From Ruthenibacterium avium (GTDB lineage Bacteria; Bacillota; Clostridia; Oscillospirales; Ruminococcaceae), in NCBI GenBank assembly GCA_019118905.1, contig DWYA01000008.1:4406-68405 (forward strand): a stretch of 64,000 bases of DNA, given 5' to 3'. Under the pieces are notes generated by a model. That model did not search any database. It was not told the DNA's origin and worked only from the letters and a program-made list of their open reading frames with translations. The position numbers and the translations under genes were made by a program. This document shows, in pieces, positions 50,746 through 58,011 of the stretch. Each line of letters opens with the position of its first letter. Positions within the stretch are counted from its first letter, which is position 1.

Positions 50746-51053
50746 CTGTGCCACCTCCCATAACAAAGAAATATAACAGCCGTTCATCAATTATTTTTCT
50801 ACTTTTTCAATTCTTACATTATAATTTTTTCTAAACAGCAAAACAAGGACGGATTAGAAAAATAATCGCTGCAAAATGCAGGAAACGGGCAGCTCCCGTG
50901 GGGCATGGATATTTTTGTGGGTAATGACGTGCAAAACTCTTGAAAATCATTCAAATAGTTGGATAACTCTATTAACGCGAAAAAGTCAGCGTAATTTTTT
51001 AGGGCGTATCTGAACATTTCAACGGTTCAGAAAGCCTCCAGGAGGGTATTGTT
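50746..51053. other. Intergenic region between the response regulator and the coiled-coil gene
   Basis: Contains the minus-strand promoter described separately and, near the plus-strand gene, a CTGAAC/GTTCAG hairpin at 51010-51030. Nothing else recognised. Confidence 0.4.
50818..50846 (-). promoter_or_regulatory. Promoter of the response-regulator operon
   Basis: On the minus strand TTGTTT (50846-50841) and TATAAT (50823-50818) are 17 bases apart, 73 bases before the start codon. Confidence 0.6.
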
Positions 51054-51818
51054 ATGATTGCATCAAGAGTAACGGGCTATCCGTTTGGACTGCGCAGCCC
51101 CTACGCAGCGGGGCAAACGGATGTAAAGGGAAATCACATCCAAAAAGGATTCGGCTTTCAAAATTCTGCACAGGACAGCTTAACCATTTCGCCCCAAGGC
51201 AAAGCGGCTTCGGCGATTGAACAGCTTTTAAAACAGAAAGAAGCCATTAAAGAGCGAAAAAATGAGTTTATGAACACTGCCTTGGAAGAAGGCCGCACCA
51301 TGGACAGTATGCGTCCTCAATTGGAAATCTACGAGGAACAGATTCAAGCAATTGATGACCAAATTGATCAAATTACAGCCCAGCAGACACAAGAAACCAT
51401 GCAAAAAACGCAAACAGAGGAAAAGCCGGAAAATAAGCAACCTAAAACAGAGGAGGAGCTTCAGCAGGAGAAACTCAACACGATGATGACCTTGTCCACA
51501 AGCATCGAAAATGTAAAAACCGTTGACCGTGTGCGGACACAAACGCAGGGCGAGAGCGCGGTGCTAAAGTCGGAAATCGAGCTGGACAAGCAGAACGCGA
51601 ACGGCCTCGAGGGTGCGCAAAAAATGATTGAGAAAAAAGAGGAACAGCTTGATGAGCTGGAGGACAAAGTCCAAAGCCTGACTGCACAGGTAGGCCAAGA
51701 GCTTTCCAACGTGACAGAGGAAGTGCAGGAAGCGGCAAAGACACAAACAGACGAAACTGTGCAGACGGATGAAAAAGAGGAAGATAAAAAGCAGGAGCTT
51801 TCTGCTGACGTATCATAA
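51054..51818 (+). CDS. Coiled-coil hypothetical protein, 254 residues
   Basis: No family recognised. The first 45 residues are Gly/Ser/Gln-rich and contain DSLTISPQGKAASAIEQLL, a motif resembling the start of FlgM and other exported flagellar proteins. The rest is a highly charged coiled coil, rich in Glu, Gln, Lys and Thr, with no signal peptide or membrane helix. CCAGGAGGG precedes the ATG. A flagellum-exported or cytoskeletal role is possible but unproven. Confidence 0.65.
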   Translation: MIASRVTGYPFGLRSPYAAGQTDVKGNHIQKGFGFQNSAQDSLTISPQGKAASAIEQLLKQKEAIKERKNEFMNTALEEGRTMDSMRPQLEIYEEQIQAIDDQIDQITAQQTQETMQKTQTEEKPENKQPKTEEELQQEKLNTMMTLSTSIENVKTVDRVRTQTQGESAVLKSEIELDKQNANGLEGAQKMIEKKEEQLDELEDKVQSLTAQVGQELSNVTEEVQEAAKTQTDETVQTDEKEEDKKQELSADVS

Positions 51819-51874
51819 AATTCTTTTGATAACAATTTGTATATTTAATACTTACAGTATTAAAAAATAAGCAA

Positions 51875-51910
51875 AGCGGCATGGGAAACGTGTGTTCCCA
51901 TGCCGCTATT
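51875..51910 (+). terminator. Terminator after the coiled-coil gene
   Basis: AGCGGCATGGGAA pairs with TTCCCATGCCGCT over 13 bases. The T run is weak. Confidence 0.75.
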
Positions 51911-51966
51911 GTGTTGAAATGTTCTTGTATATTAACCGAAAAAAGAAAGGCATAAAGTGTGGCTCT

Positions 51967-52542
51967 TTACCCCAAAAGCCCAAGGTGTTCGGTTAAAATT
52001 TTGACACCGAGCAAAACAAGAATGGTACCGCCCAAAATTTCCGCTTTTTTGCCCAGCATGGCACCAAAACGTTTTCCAATGGCGTGACCAACCAGACAAC
52101 AGGCAAATGTGATGACAGCAATTAAGGCACTGGCGCTCCAGATATTTACCGAAAGAGCGGCCAAGCTTACGCCGACGGCAAGTGCATCAATGCTGGTGGC
52201 AACCGCCTGTATTAAAATTTGCTTGCCGGACAGCGAGGCCGGGCAGCTTTCGGGCTCGTTGCTGTGCATTTCCCGAATGGCTTCTACCAGCATTTTTCCG
52301 CCGATCAAAACCAGCAAAATAAACGCCAGCCAGTGATCCCATTGCTGTACAATAGAGGCGAACAGCGTGCCTGCTAAACAGCCCAGTAAAGGCATCAGCC
52401 CTTGAAAAAATCCGTATGCCCCACTGGCTTGAACGGCTTGGCGTTTCGTCAGCCCGGCACAGCAAAGACTGTTTGAAACCGATACCGCAAAAGCATCCAT
52501 CGAAAGCCCAAGGGCAAGGACAATCAGTGCGCCGATTGTCAT
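51967..52542 (-). CDS. mntP: Manganese efflux pump MntP
   Basis: Exports Mn2+. The 191 residues form six membrane helices as two repeats, each with the conserved acidic motif: GLSMDAFAVSVSN near 12 and ATSIDALAVGVSLA near 120. The ATG at 52542 has GGAG 8 bases upstream; the longer frame to 52587 is not supported. The leader is about 50 bases, too short for a yybP-ykoY manganese riboswitch. Confidence 0.92.
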   Translation of the reverse strand: MTIGALIVLALGLSMDAFAVSVSNSLCCAGLTKRQAVQASGAYGFFQGLMPLLGCLAGTLFASIVQQWDHWLAFILLVLIGGKMLVEAIREMHSNEPESCPASLSGKQILIQAVATSIDALAVGVSLAALSVNIWSASALIAVITFACCLVGHAIGKRFGAMLGKKAEILGGTILVLLGVKILTEHLGLLG

Positions 52543-52595
52543 TTTCTTCACTCCATCCTTTTCATGTAAAAATATTGCATATTTCATAACAATTT

Positions 52596-52625
52596 ATTAT
52601 ATAATAGGAAGGAGAACGTTGTCAA
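52596..52625 (-). promoter_or_regulatory. Promoter of mntP
   Basis: On the minus strand TTGACA (52625-52620) and TATAAT (52601-52596) are 18 bases apart. Confidence 0.75.
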
Positions 52626-52649
52626 AAGATTATTTTTTTAAAAAAGTGC

Positions 52650-52678
52650 TTGACATTTTACCGCACAGGAGATATAAT
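52650..52678 (+). promoter_or_regulatory. Consensus promoter of tRNA-fMet
   Basis: Perfect TTGACA (52650-52655) and TATAAT (52673-52678) with 17 bases between, 15 bases before the tRNA. Confidence 0.88.
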
Positions 52679-52693
52679 ATACAAGTAACATGA

Positions 52694-52770
<77 letters not shown>

Positions 52771-52778
52771 GAAGAAAA

Positions 52779-52823
52779 CCCAGTGTTTTAGCCGCTTTTC
52801 GGCAAGCACTGGGTTTTTTGCTT
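52779..52823 (+). repeat. 45-bp direct repeat DR1 (tRNA terminator)
   Basis: CCCAGTG pairs with CACTGGG and six T's follow, so this is the tRNA-fMet terminator. The 45 bases recur at 54814-54858 in the same orientation with two changes. The two copies bracket a 2-kb segment with a HipA-like kinase and a Cys-rich protein. Confidence 0.85.
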
Positions 52824-52960
52824 CTTGCAAAGTTTTGCTTTTTACCCCAATTTTACCCCTAAAAATTAATATTTTAAGCTTTTAGGTTTAGTTAGGGTTG
52901 GAGTGGACAACTGCTTGTTTTCACTTTTTGCCTAAAATATGTGGAATCATGTTTTCTTCA

Positions 52961-52998
52961 AAAAAAGACGACGGGATAACAAAAGATGTTATCCCGTC
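52961..52998 (-). terminator. Terminator of the Cys-rich gene
   Basis: GACGGGATAAC (52970-52980) pairs with GTTATCCCGTC (52988-52998); a T run follows on the minus strand. Confidence 0.85.
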
Positions 52999-53029
52999 GA
53001 AAAAGCCCGAACCCGAATAGAATGTAAAT

Positions 53030-53218
53030 TCACAAAGGTCTGTTGATTGGAGATCTGGCGAATTTACACGTCTCTTTGATCGGACAATCATGGTTGCATA
53101 CAGCCTCTCCGATGAGCCGATCAGGGCCGTTGCCGTTTGGTAGAATTCCAATTCTTTTAACAAAATAAACGTTTTTATTTAAGTTTGGACATTGTGCCAG
53201 AAACTGTTTCTCTTTCAT
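53030..53218 (-). CDS. Small Cys-rich protein, 62 residues
   Basis: Starts MKEKQFLAQCPNLNKNVYFV and contains Cys in CPNL and in a second cluster CNHDCPIKETCKFA, a possible zinc-binding site. GGGGGGAG lies 6 bases before ATG 53218. An intrinsic terminator lies directly upstream of that ribosome site, so expression may be controlled by attenuation. Family not recognised. It belongs to the segment bracketed by the 45-bp repeats. Confidence 0.6.
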   Translation of the reverse strand: MKEKQFLAQCPNLNKNVYFVKRIGILPNGNGPDRLIGEAVCNHDCPIKETCKFARSPINRPL

Positions 53219-53239
53219 TTTACATCTCCCCCCTTTCAT

Positions 53240-53275
53240 AAAAAAAGTGCCGCTCTTGAATACAAGAAACGGCAC
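53240..53275 (-). terminator. Terminator/attenuator upstream of the Cys-rich gene
   Basis: GTGCCG and CGGCAC (53275-53270 and 53252-53247) with inner TCTTG pairing form a hairpin followed on the minus strand by seven T's, then immediately by the ribosome site of the Cys-rich gene. Confidence 0.7.
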
Positions 53276-53530
53276 TAGGCACTCAGTATTAAATTTTATT
53301 TCTAGAAAATTTTACCACAAAAGGTAGAGAATGTAAAGGAGCTTTTCGTTTTAAGAAATTGGAGTCCTTTGCCCCCTTTTATCTATAAAAAATAACACGC
53401 CCGGTTCTACGGCGTGTTGCCTTGACAGCGTGAGTTTGCTCGCTATGGCTTAAATTTTTAGTTAGAAATCAAAATAATAAATTCCTCTTGTCACAGTGTT
53501 TTGCGGTTAAGTGAAACACCTATTGGATGG
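53276..53530. other. AT-rich non-coding stretch inside the mini-island
   Basis: No open frame. A perfect hairpin AACACGCC/GGCGTGTT lies near 53394-53417; without a good T run its role is unclear. Confidence 0.4.
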
Positions 53531-53537
53531 GTGCTGG

Positions 53538-53575
53538 GCTCAACCGTTGAGCTTGAGCTTCATTTATGTTAAAAT
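53538..53575 (+). promoter_or_regulatory. Promoter with palindromic operator for the HipA-like gene
   Basis: TTGAGC (53547-53552) and TAAAAT (53570-53575) are 17 bases apart. The -35 box is inside the perfect inverted repeat GCTCAAC-C-GTTGAGC (53538-53552), so a bound repressor would block polymerase. No helix-turn-helix gene is adjacent. Confidence 0.5.
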
Positions 53576-53653
53576 ATTCTCATATGTTTCAATATACCAA
53601 AAGCATGTCAATATCATCTGTAAGTGGTCGATTGGTGATGAGGAGATCTCCAC

Positions 53654-54790
53654 ATGAATTATGAAATCCGACACTTTGATACACCTTTGCTGCGCTTTTC
53701 CGCGGCAGAAGATACCGCAGAGCCTGAGATTGAGATTCTCTGGAAGAATGAGGAGCGGCGTGATCTCTTTCCACTAAATATGGATGCTAGCGGAGAGGGG
53801 ATTTCCAAGTGGCTAAGATATCGTACAATCCCCAAAAACCGTGCTTATGTGAGAAATTTTCTCAGCAAGTGCGGGTTGAATCTGAATCGTCCTGTCAATA
53901 TTATCAAAGTTTCTAAGGGGCTTTCTTTGAATGACTGTTATTGGGTAGTCGAAGAAGGATTTGCTGGAAAATTTGCTGATTTCAACCTGTATGATAATCG
54001 GTTCAGTCGGGTTTTGGCATTGATTGCTTTTACCGGATACGGCAGCTCAATCCGTACCTCGTTAGCATCCTGCCCGGAGTTTACGACCAACGGTATGCTG
54101 CCCAAATGCTGGCGGCGAGAAAGTGGTATTGTTAAGCTGTACAAGGGCGGCACATTCGGTGCGTCTAATACAGGAAATGAACCGTATTCGGAATATTATG
54201 CTTATCAGGTGGCACAGGCGATGGGATTTGATGCGGTTTCATATAATCTGTCCAAATGGAAAGGCACTCTTTGCTCCACTTGTGCGTTGTTTACCAGCAA
54301 AGACTATGCCTTTCTTCCTGTTGGGCATATCGTTACATCTGGTGGAATGAAAGCGGTTCAAGAATACTATCAGCGTTTGGGAGAAGAATTTGTGAAGGCG
54401 TTGGGTGATATGCTGGTTCTGGACGCTTTGATTTTTAACACCGATCGTCACTTCGGTAATTTTGGGTTCTTGGTAGACAACAAAACAAATCGAATTGCTG
54501 CTCCGGCTCCTTTATTTGATCATGGCAATTCGTTGTTCAACTTTGTGGGTTCAGACGATTTTTCTTCCGAAAAAACACTGAAGAAATATGCGGATACGCT
54601 TTTGCCTTGCGTTTACGATGACTATGTCGGCGCGGCAAAGCAAATGATGACCCCGGCGCATAAAGAGAGCCTTCGCCATTTGCTGACGTTCCATTTTAAG
54701 AAGCACTCTCGGTACAATCTACCTGATAATCGATTGAAGCTGATTGAAAAGATGGTGGAACAGAGGGCAAGAGAGCTTCTCGCCGAGTAA
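53654..54790 (+). CDS. HipA-like Ser/Thr kinase-fold protein, no HipB partner
   Basis: A 378-residue cytoplasmic protein whose C-terminal half has the HipA-type kinase core: catalytic loop FNTDRHFGNFGF near 255-268 (Asp and Asn in place) and the metal-binding APLFDHGNSLF near 280. An N-terminal HipA domain is not clearly present; residues 1-100 are unrelated. GAGGAG precedes the ATG. HipA toxins phosphorylate tRNA synthetases or other targets; single-gene relatives exist whose targets are unknown. It lies between two 45-bp direct repeats next to tRNA-fMet, which suggests gain by transfer. Confidence 0.75.
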   Translation: MNYEIRHFDTPLLRFSAAEDTAEPEIEILWKNEERRDLFPLNMDASGEGISKWLRYRTIPKNRAYVRNFLSKCGLNLNRPVNIIKVSKGLSLNDCYWVVEEGFAGKFADFNLYDNRFSRVLALIAFTGYGSSIRTSLASCPEFTTNGMLPKCWRRESGIVKLYKGGTFGASNTGNEPYSEYYAYQVAQAMGFDAVSYNLSKWKGTLCSTCALFTSKDYAFLPVGHIVTSGGMKAVQEYYQRLGEEFVKALGDMLVLDALIFNTDRHFGNFGFLVDNKTNRIAAPAPLFDHGNSLFNFVGSDDFSSEKTLKKYADTLLPCVYDDYVGAAKQMMTPAHKESLRHLLTFHFKKHSRYNLPDNRLKLIEKMVEQRARELLAE

Positions 54791-54813
54791 TATAGTAGCA
54801 GATTGTCAAATCT

Positions 54814-54858
54814 CCCAGTGTTTTAGCCACTTTTCGGCAAGCGCTGGGTTTTTTGCTT
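54814..54858 (+). repeat. 45-bp direct repeat DR2
   Basis: Second copy of the tRNA-fMet terminator sequence, 43 of 45 bases identical to DR1. It follows the HipA-like gene by 23 bases and works as its terminator. The following DUF7000-like frame runs straight out of it, without a start codon. Confidence 0.85.
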
Positions 54859-55262
54859 TGTCTTATCAGGAATGGGTGCGTGCGTTCCGCTATTTGCGCA
54901 AAGAGTTGGAACAGCGAATGCCGGAATACACTTTTCAAGCTGCCATTGTGGAAAACGCGATGGATTATTCCTACTTCCAATTTTCGGACGAATCACTAAA
55001 AAAAGCGGGGCTGAAAATTGTGGTGGCATTTTGTCATCGGGAGTTTGAGTTGGAGGTATGGCTTTCCGGGGTCAATCGAAAAGCACAGTGGGAATGGGCG
55101 CAAAAGCTGTCAAAAGCCGCTTACACGGGACAGCTCACCGATGACCCGAAACATACCGACTATATTTTGCGTCTGCCGGCAGAAAGCGATTTAGCTGATG
55201 GTGAAAAAACAGCCGCGGCCGTACAAGCTGCTGCAATGAAAATGCTTGGGCAAATTGGATAA
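54858..55262 (+). pseudogene. DUF7000-like gene lacking its 5' end
   Basis: The frame encodes about 134 residues matching the body of a family of small uncharacterised proteins: YRYLRKELEQRMPEY-like start, then DYSYFQFSDESLKKAGLKIVVAFCHREFELEVWLSGVNRKAQ. Members usually have some 20 more N-terminal residues with a Met; here the frame instead continues back into DR2 and the terminator, with no ribosome site. The 5' end was probably lost when the repeat-flanked segment arrived. It could be silent. Confidence 0.6.
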
Positions 55263-55424
55263 GTAGTATAGTGTGAAAAATTTCTAAAAACAAATAAAGA
55301 AAGTTGCATAGTGCACCAATAATTTCGTTTGTAAAGAACGTACAAAAACAAAAATGGATTTTGGTGAAATAGACGTATTTTTTATTTTAAGTTTAAAAAA
55401 ATTGCGAAAAAGACATAAAAAAGA

Positions 55425-55453
55425 TTGATATTCTGAACGCAATTCAGTATAAT
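55425..55453 (+). promoter_or_regulatory. Promoter of the alcohol dehydrogenase gene
   Basis: TTGATA (55425-55430) and TATAAT (55448-55453) are 17 bases apart. Between them CTGAA-N5-TTCAG (55433-55447) is an inverted repeat placed where a repressor could sit. Confidence 0.72.
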
Positions 55454-55510
55454 CGGGGTAGAGATTACGACGCTGATTCGTAACCACCAAATTAAAGGAG
55501 TGATTGAAAT

Positions 55511-56572
55511 ATGAAGGGTTATGCAATGCTGAAAATCGGTGAGTCCGGCTGGATTGAAAAAGAGCGTCCGGCATGTGGGCCGATGGATGCCATTTGTAAG
55601 CCGCTGGCCGTGGCAATTTGTACGTCTGACATTCACACGCTGTGGGAAGGTGCAATTGGTGAGCGCCACAACATGATTCTCGGCCACGAGTGCTGCGCCG
55701 AGGTTGTGGAAGTTGGTTCGCTGGTAAAAGACTTTAAGCCCGGCGACCGCGTGCTGGTTCCTGCCATTACCCCCGACTGGAACTCTTTGGAGGCTCAGGC
55801 AGGTTACTCGATGCATTCCGGCGGTATGCTGGCGGGCTGGAAATTCTCCAACTTTAAAGACGGCGTCTTTTCCGAGTTTTTCCATGTCAATGATGCAGAC
55901 GGCAACTTGGCGCTGCTGCCCTCCAATATTTCTCCCGTAGATGCTTGTATGCTGTCCGACATGGTTCCCACCGGTTTCCATGGCGCAGAACTGGCAGACA
56001 TTCAATACGGCGATACCGTTCTGGTCATCGGCATCGGCCCTGTGGGCTTGATGAGTGTTGCCGGTGCAAATCTGCGCGGCGCGTCCCGCATCATCGCGGT
56101 CGGCACACGCCCCGTTTGTGTGGAAGCAGCAAAAGGCTATGGTGCAACCGATTTTATCAGCTATAAAAACGGCCCCATTGATGAGCAGGTAATGAAAATG
56201 ACCGACGGCAAGGGTGTCGATAAAGTGATTATCGCCGGCGGCGGCTGCGAAACCTTTGAACCGGCTGTCAATTGCTTGAAGCCGGGCGGAAAAATCGGCA
56301 ACGTGAACTACCTCGGCAGCGGCACTTATGTGACCATTCCGCGTACAGAGTGGGGCGTTGGCATGGGTCACAAGCAGATTAACGGCGGCTTAATGCCGGG
56401 CGGACGTCTGCGCATGGAGAAGCTGGGCGCTTTGGTGGCTTCCGGCAAGCTGGATGTGCATCCTTTGGCCACACATGTGTTTGAAGGCTGGGATCATCTG
56501 GAAGAAGCTTTGTTCCTGATGCGCGATAAACCCGCCGATTTGATTAAACCTGTCGTCAAACTGGCCGACTGA
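55511..56572 (+). CDS. Zinc-dependent secondary alcohol dehydrogenase (CbADH-like)
   Basis: NAD(P)-dependent oxidoreductase of the medium-chain family, close in length (353 residues) and pattern to the NADPH enzyme of Clostridium beijerinckii. Catalytic zinc ligands: Cys in AICTSDIHT near 37, His-Glu in LGHECCAEVVEVG near 59, Asp in LSDMVPTGFHGAE near 150. The cofactor loop GIGPVGLMSVAGANLRGASRIIAVGTRP lacks the acidic residue that selects NAD, so NADPH is likely. It reduces ketones or aldehydes such as acetone or acetaldehyde in related species. GGAGTG precedes the ATG. Confidence 0.9.
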   Translation: MKGYAMLKIGESGWIEKERPACGPMDAICKPLAVAICTSDIHTLWEGAIGERHNMILGHECCAEVVEVGSLVKDFKPGDRVLVPAITPDWNSLEAQAGYSMHSGGMLAGWKFSNFKDGVFSEFFHVNDADGNLALLPSNISPVDACMLSDMVPTGFHGAELADIQYGDTVLVIGIGPVGLMSVAGANLRGASRIIAVGTRPVCVEAAKGYGATDFISYKNGPIDEQVMKMTDGKGVDKVIIAGGGCETFEPAVNCLKPGGKIGNVNYLGSGTYVTIPRTEWGVGMGHKQINGGLMPGGRLRMEKLGALVASGKLDVHPLATHVFEGWDHLEEALFLMRDKPADLIKPVVKLAD

Positions 56573-56609
56573 GACAGCGCGGCACTGTTTGGAAAAGTGA
56601 GTATTTGAT

Positions 56610-57581
56610 ATGAAAATCTTAGTCATTTCGGGATTTTTGGGCGCGGGAAAAACCACGTTCATCAAGGAACTGGCGCGCCGAACCCGCCGCGATTTTGCGG
56701 TGATGGAAAACGAATATGGCGAGGTTGGCATTGACGGGCCCATCCTTTCACAGGATGGGCCCGATTCTTCCGCCGGGCTGAATATTTGGGAATTGACGGA
56801 AGGCTGCATCTGTTGTTCCACCAAGTCGGATTTTGCCTCCTCGCTTCTGACCATCGCCAACACCATTGACCCGGAGTATCTCATTGTAGAGCCGACGGGT
56901 GTTGGCTTTCTGAGCAAGGTGATGGAAAATATTCGTCAAATTCAATATGAACACATTACCCTGCTTGCACCCGTTACCATACTGGACGGCCATTCCTTTG
57001 AGCGCTATCAAACGGAATTTCGAGAAATTTATATTGACCAGATTGCAGCGGCGGAAACCATTTTAGTTTCAAAAATGGAGGGGGCCGATGCCCAAACCCT
57101 TGCACAGCTGCAAGAGGGCATTCGGCAGTGGAACCCGAACGCCCAGCTGCTCACAAGCCATTACAGTCAGCAGGATGATGCATGGTTTGAAAGTTTGCTG
57201 AACAAAGGCGAAAACGGACAGCAGCTTTCGACAACGCAGGACGTATTGGCCGGGCTGGATCATTTGGGCATTACCGGGTTGGAGCTGGAAAGCGAAAACC
57301 AGCTTTTGCTGTTTTTGGAGGGCGTTGTCAGCGGCGTATTCGGCAGCATCTGCCGGGCAAAAGGGTATTTGCCGGTGGGGAAAAGCTGGCTTCGGTTCGA
57401 CGTGGTAGACCGCCGTTACACCGTTACCGGAATTGACCCGATGGAAGATTCCCGCGCGGTATTTATTGGGGATGCGCTTCAGCGCGCATGGCTGCGGGAA
57501 GTGCTGCAAAAAAAGCGCTGGATTTCTCCCATTCATACAAAAATGCGCCTGTCTGATCGGCAAACGAAAAAAAGGGATTGA
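56610..57581 (+). CDS. CobW/P47K-type GTPase (metal chaperone family)
   Basis: A 323-residue COG0523 protein. The P-loop SGFLGAGKTTF lies at 6-16, the Mg2+ Glu in ENEYGEVGID, the metal-binding CxCC as EGCICCSTKSD near 70, and EPTGVG near 93; the C-terminal CobW domain follows. Family members deliver zinc, cobalt or other metals to target enzymes. It follows the zinc alcohol dehydrogenase after 37 bases and may be co-transcribed with it, which would suit a zinc-delivery role. The stop codon overlaps the -35 box of the T-box promoter. Confidence 0.85.
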   Translation: MKILVISGFLGAGKTTFIKELARRTRRDFAVMENEYGEVGIDGPILSQDGPDSSAGLNIWELTEGCICCSTKSDFASSLLTIANTIDPEYLIVEPTGVGFLSKVMENIRQIQYEHITLLAPVTILDGHSFERYQTEFREIYIDQIAAAETILVSKMEGADAQTLAQLQEGIRQWNPNAQLLTSHYSQQDDAWFESLLNKGENGQQLSTTQDVLAGLDHLGITGLELESENQLLLFLEGVVSGVFGSICRAKGYLPVGKSWLRFDVVDRRYTVTGIDPMEDSRAVFIGDALQRAWLREVLQKKRWISPIHTKMRLSDRQTKKRD

Positions 57582-57606
57582 CAAACGATTGATTTCGTGC
57601 TTTAAT
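57578..57606 (+). promoter_or_regulatory. Promoter of the T-box transcript
   Basis: TTGACA at 57578-57583 overlaps the stop codon of the CobW-type gene; TTTAAT at 57601-57606 follows after 17 bases. Confidence 0.65.
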
Positions 57607-57612
57607 AAACAA

Positions 57613-57886
57613 AAGCAAAACCGACGATGCGGGAATAAAGCCGTAAGCGCACGCACAGAGAGCCTCCGGTGGTGGAAGTGAGGCCGAAACGCGGGACGGC
57701 AAAATGGGCCGCAGAGGGCAGAGTGAACCGCCGTAAGGCGCAGTAGCTTCTGACGTGTGCTCACGTTACAGGGCGCGGGGTGTGATGGCATCCTGACAGA
57801 GAGGTCGGCAAAGAATGCCGGCAATCAAGGTGGTACCGCAGGTTTCAACGCCTGTCCTTGTGGAAACACAAGGACAGGCGTTTTTT
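57613..57886 (+). promoter_or_regulatory. T-box riboswitch, probably tryptophan-specific
   Basis: Binds uncharged tRNA and switches transcription on when an amino acid is short. Stem I has the AG bulge CAGAGAG and the distal GGTGG loop near 57654-57674. The likely specifier TGG is at 57705-57707, before GCCGCAGAG, at the position expected on the 3' side of stem I. GTGAAC and AGTAGC follow. The T-box core AAGGTGGTACCGC is at 57827-57839, and the terminator lies at 57849-57886. A Trp codon fits the downstream trpXYZ-like transporter. Confidence 0.85.
57849..57886 (+). terminator. Terminator of the T-box leader
   Basis: CGCCTGTCCTTGTG pairs with CACAAGGACAGGCG around GAAA, with six T's after it. 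The competing antiterminator would use the T-box core just upstream. Confidence 0.92.
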
Positions 57887-58011
57887 GATTGCAAAACGCA
57901 GAGAGGAGGCGCAAAGATATGACGCTGCAAGGGAGAGAACGATGGCGATGGCAAAGCCGAACGAACGCCCGCATTCACCACACAAACCAGTTAATCACGA
58001 AAGGAAGAACC

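Noticed and set aside
52543..52625. yybP-ykoY manganese riboswitch upstream of mntP
   Set aside because: The distance from promoter to start is only about 50 bases, too short for this riboswitch.
52921..53163. 80-codon minus-strand frame over the Cys-rich gene
   Set aside because: It overlaps the better-supported frame at 53030-53218 and runs through a terminator stem.
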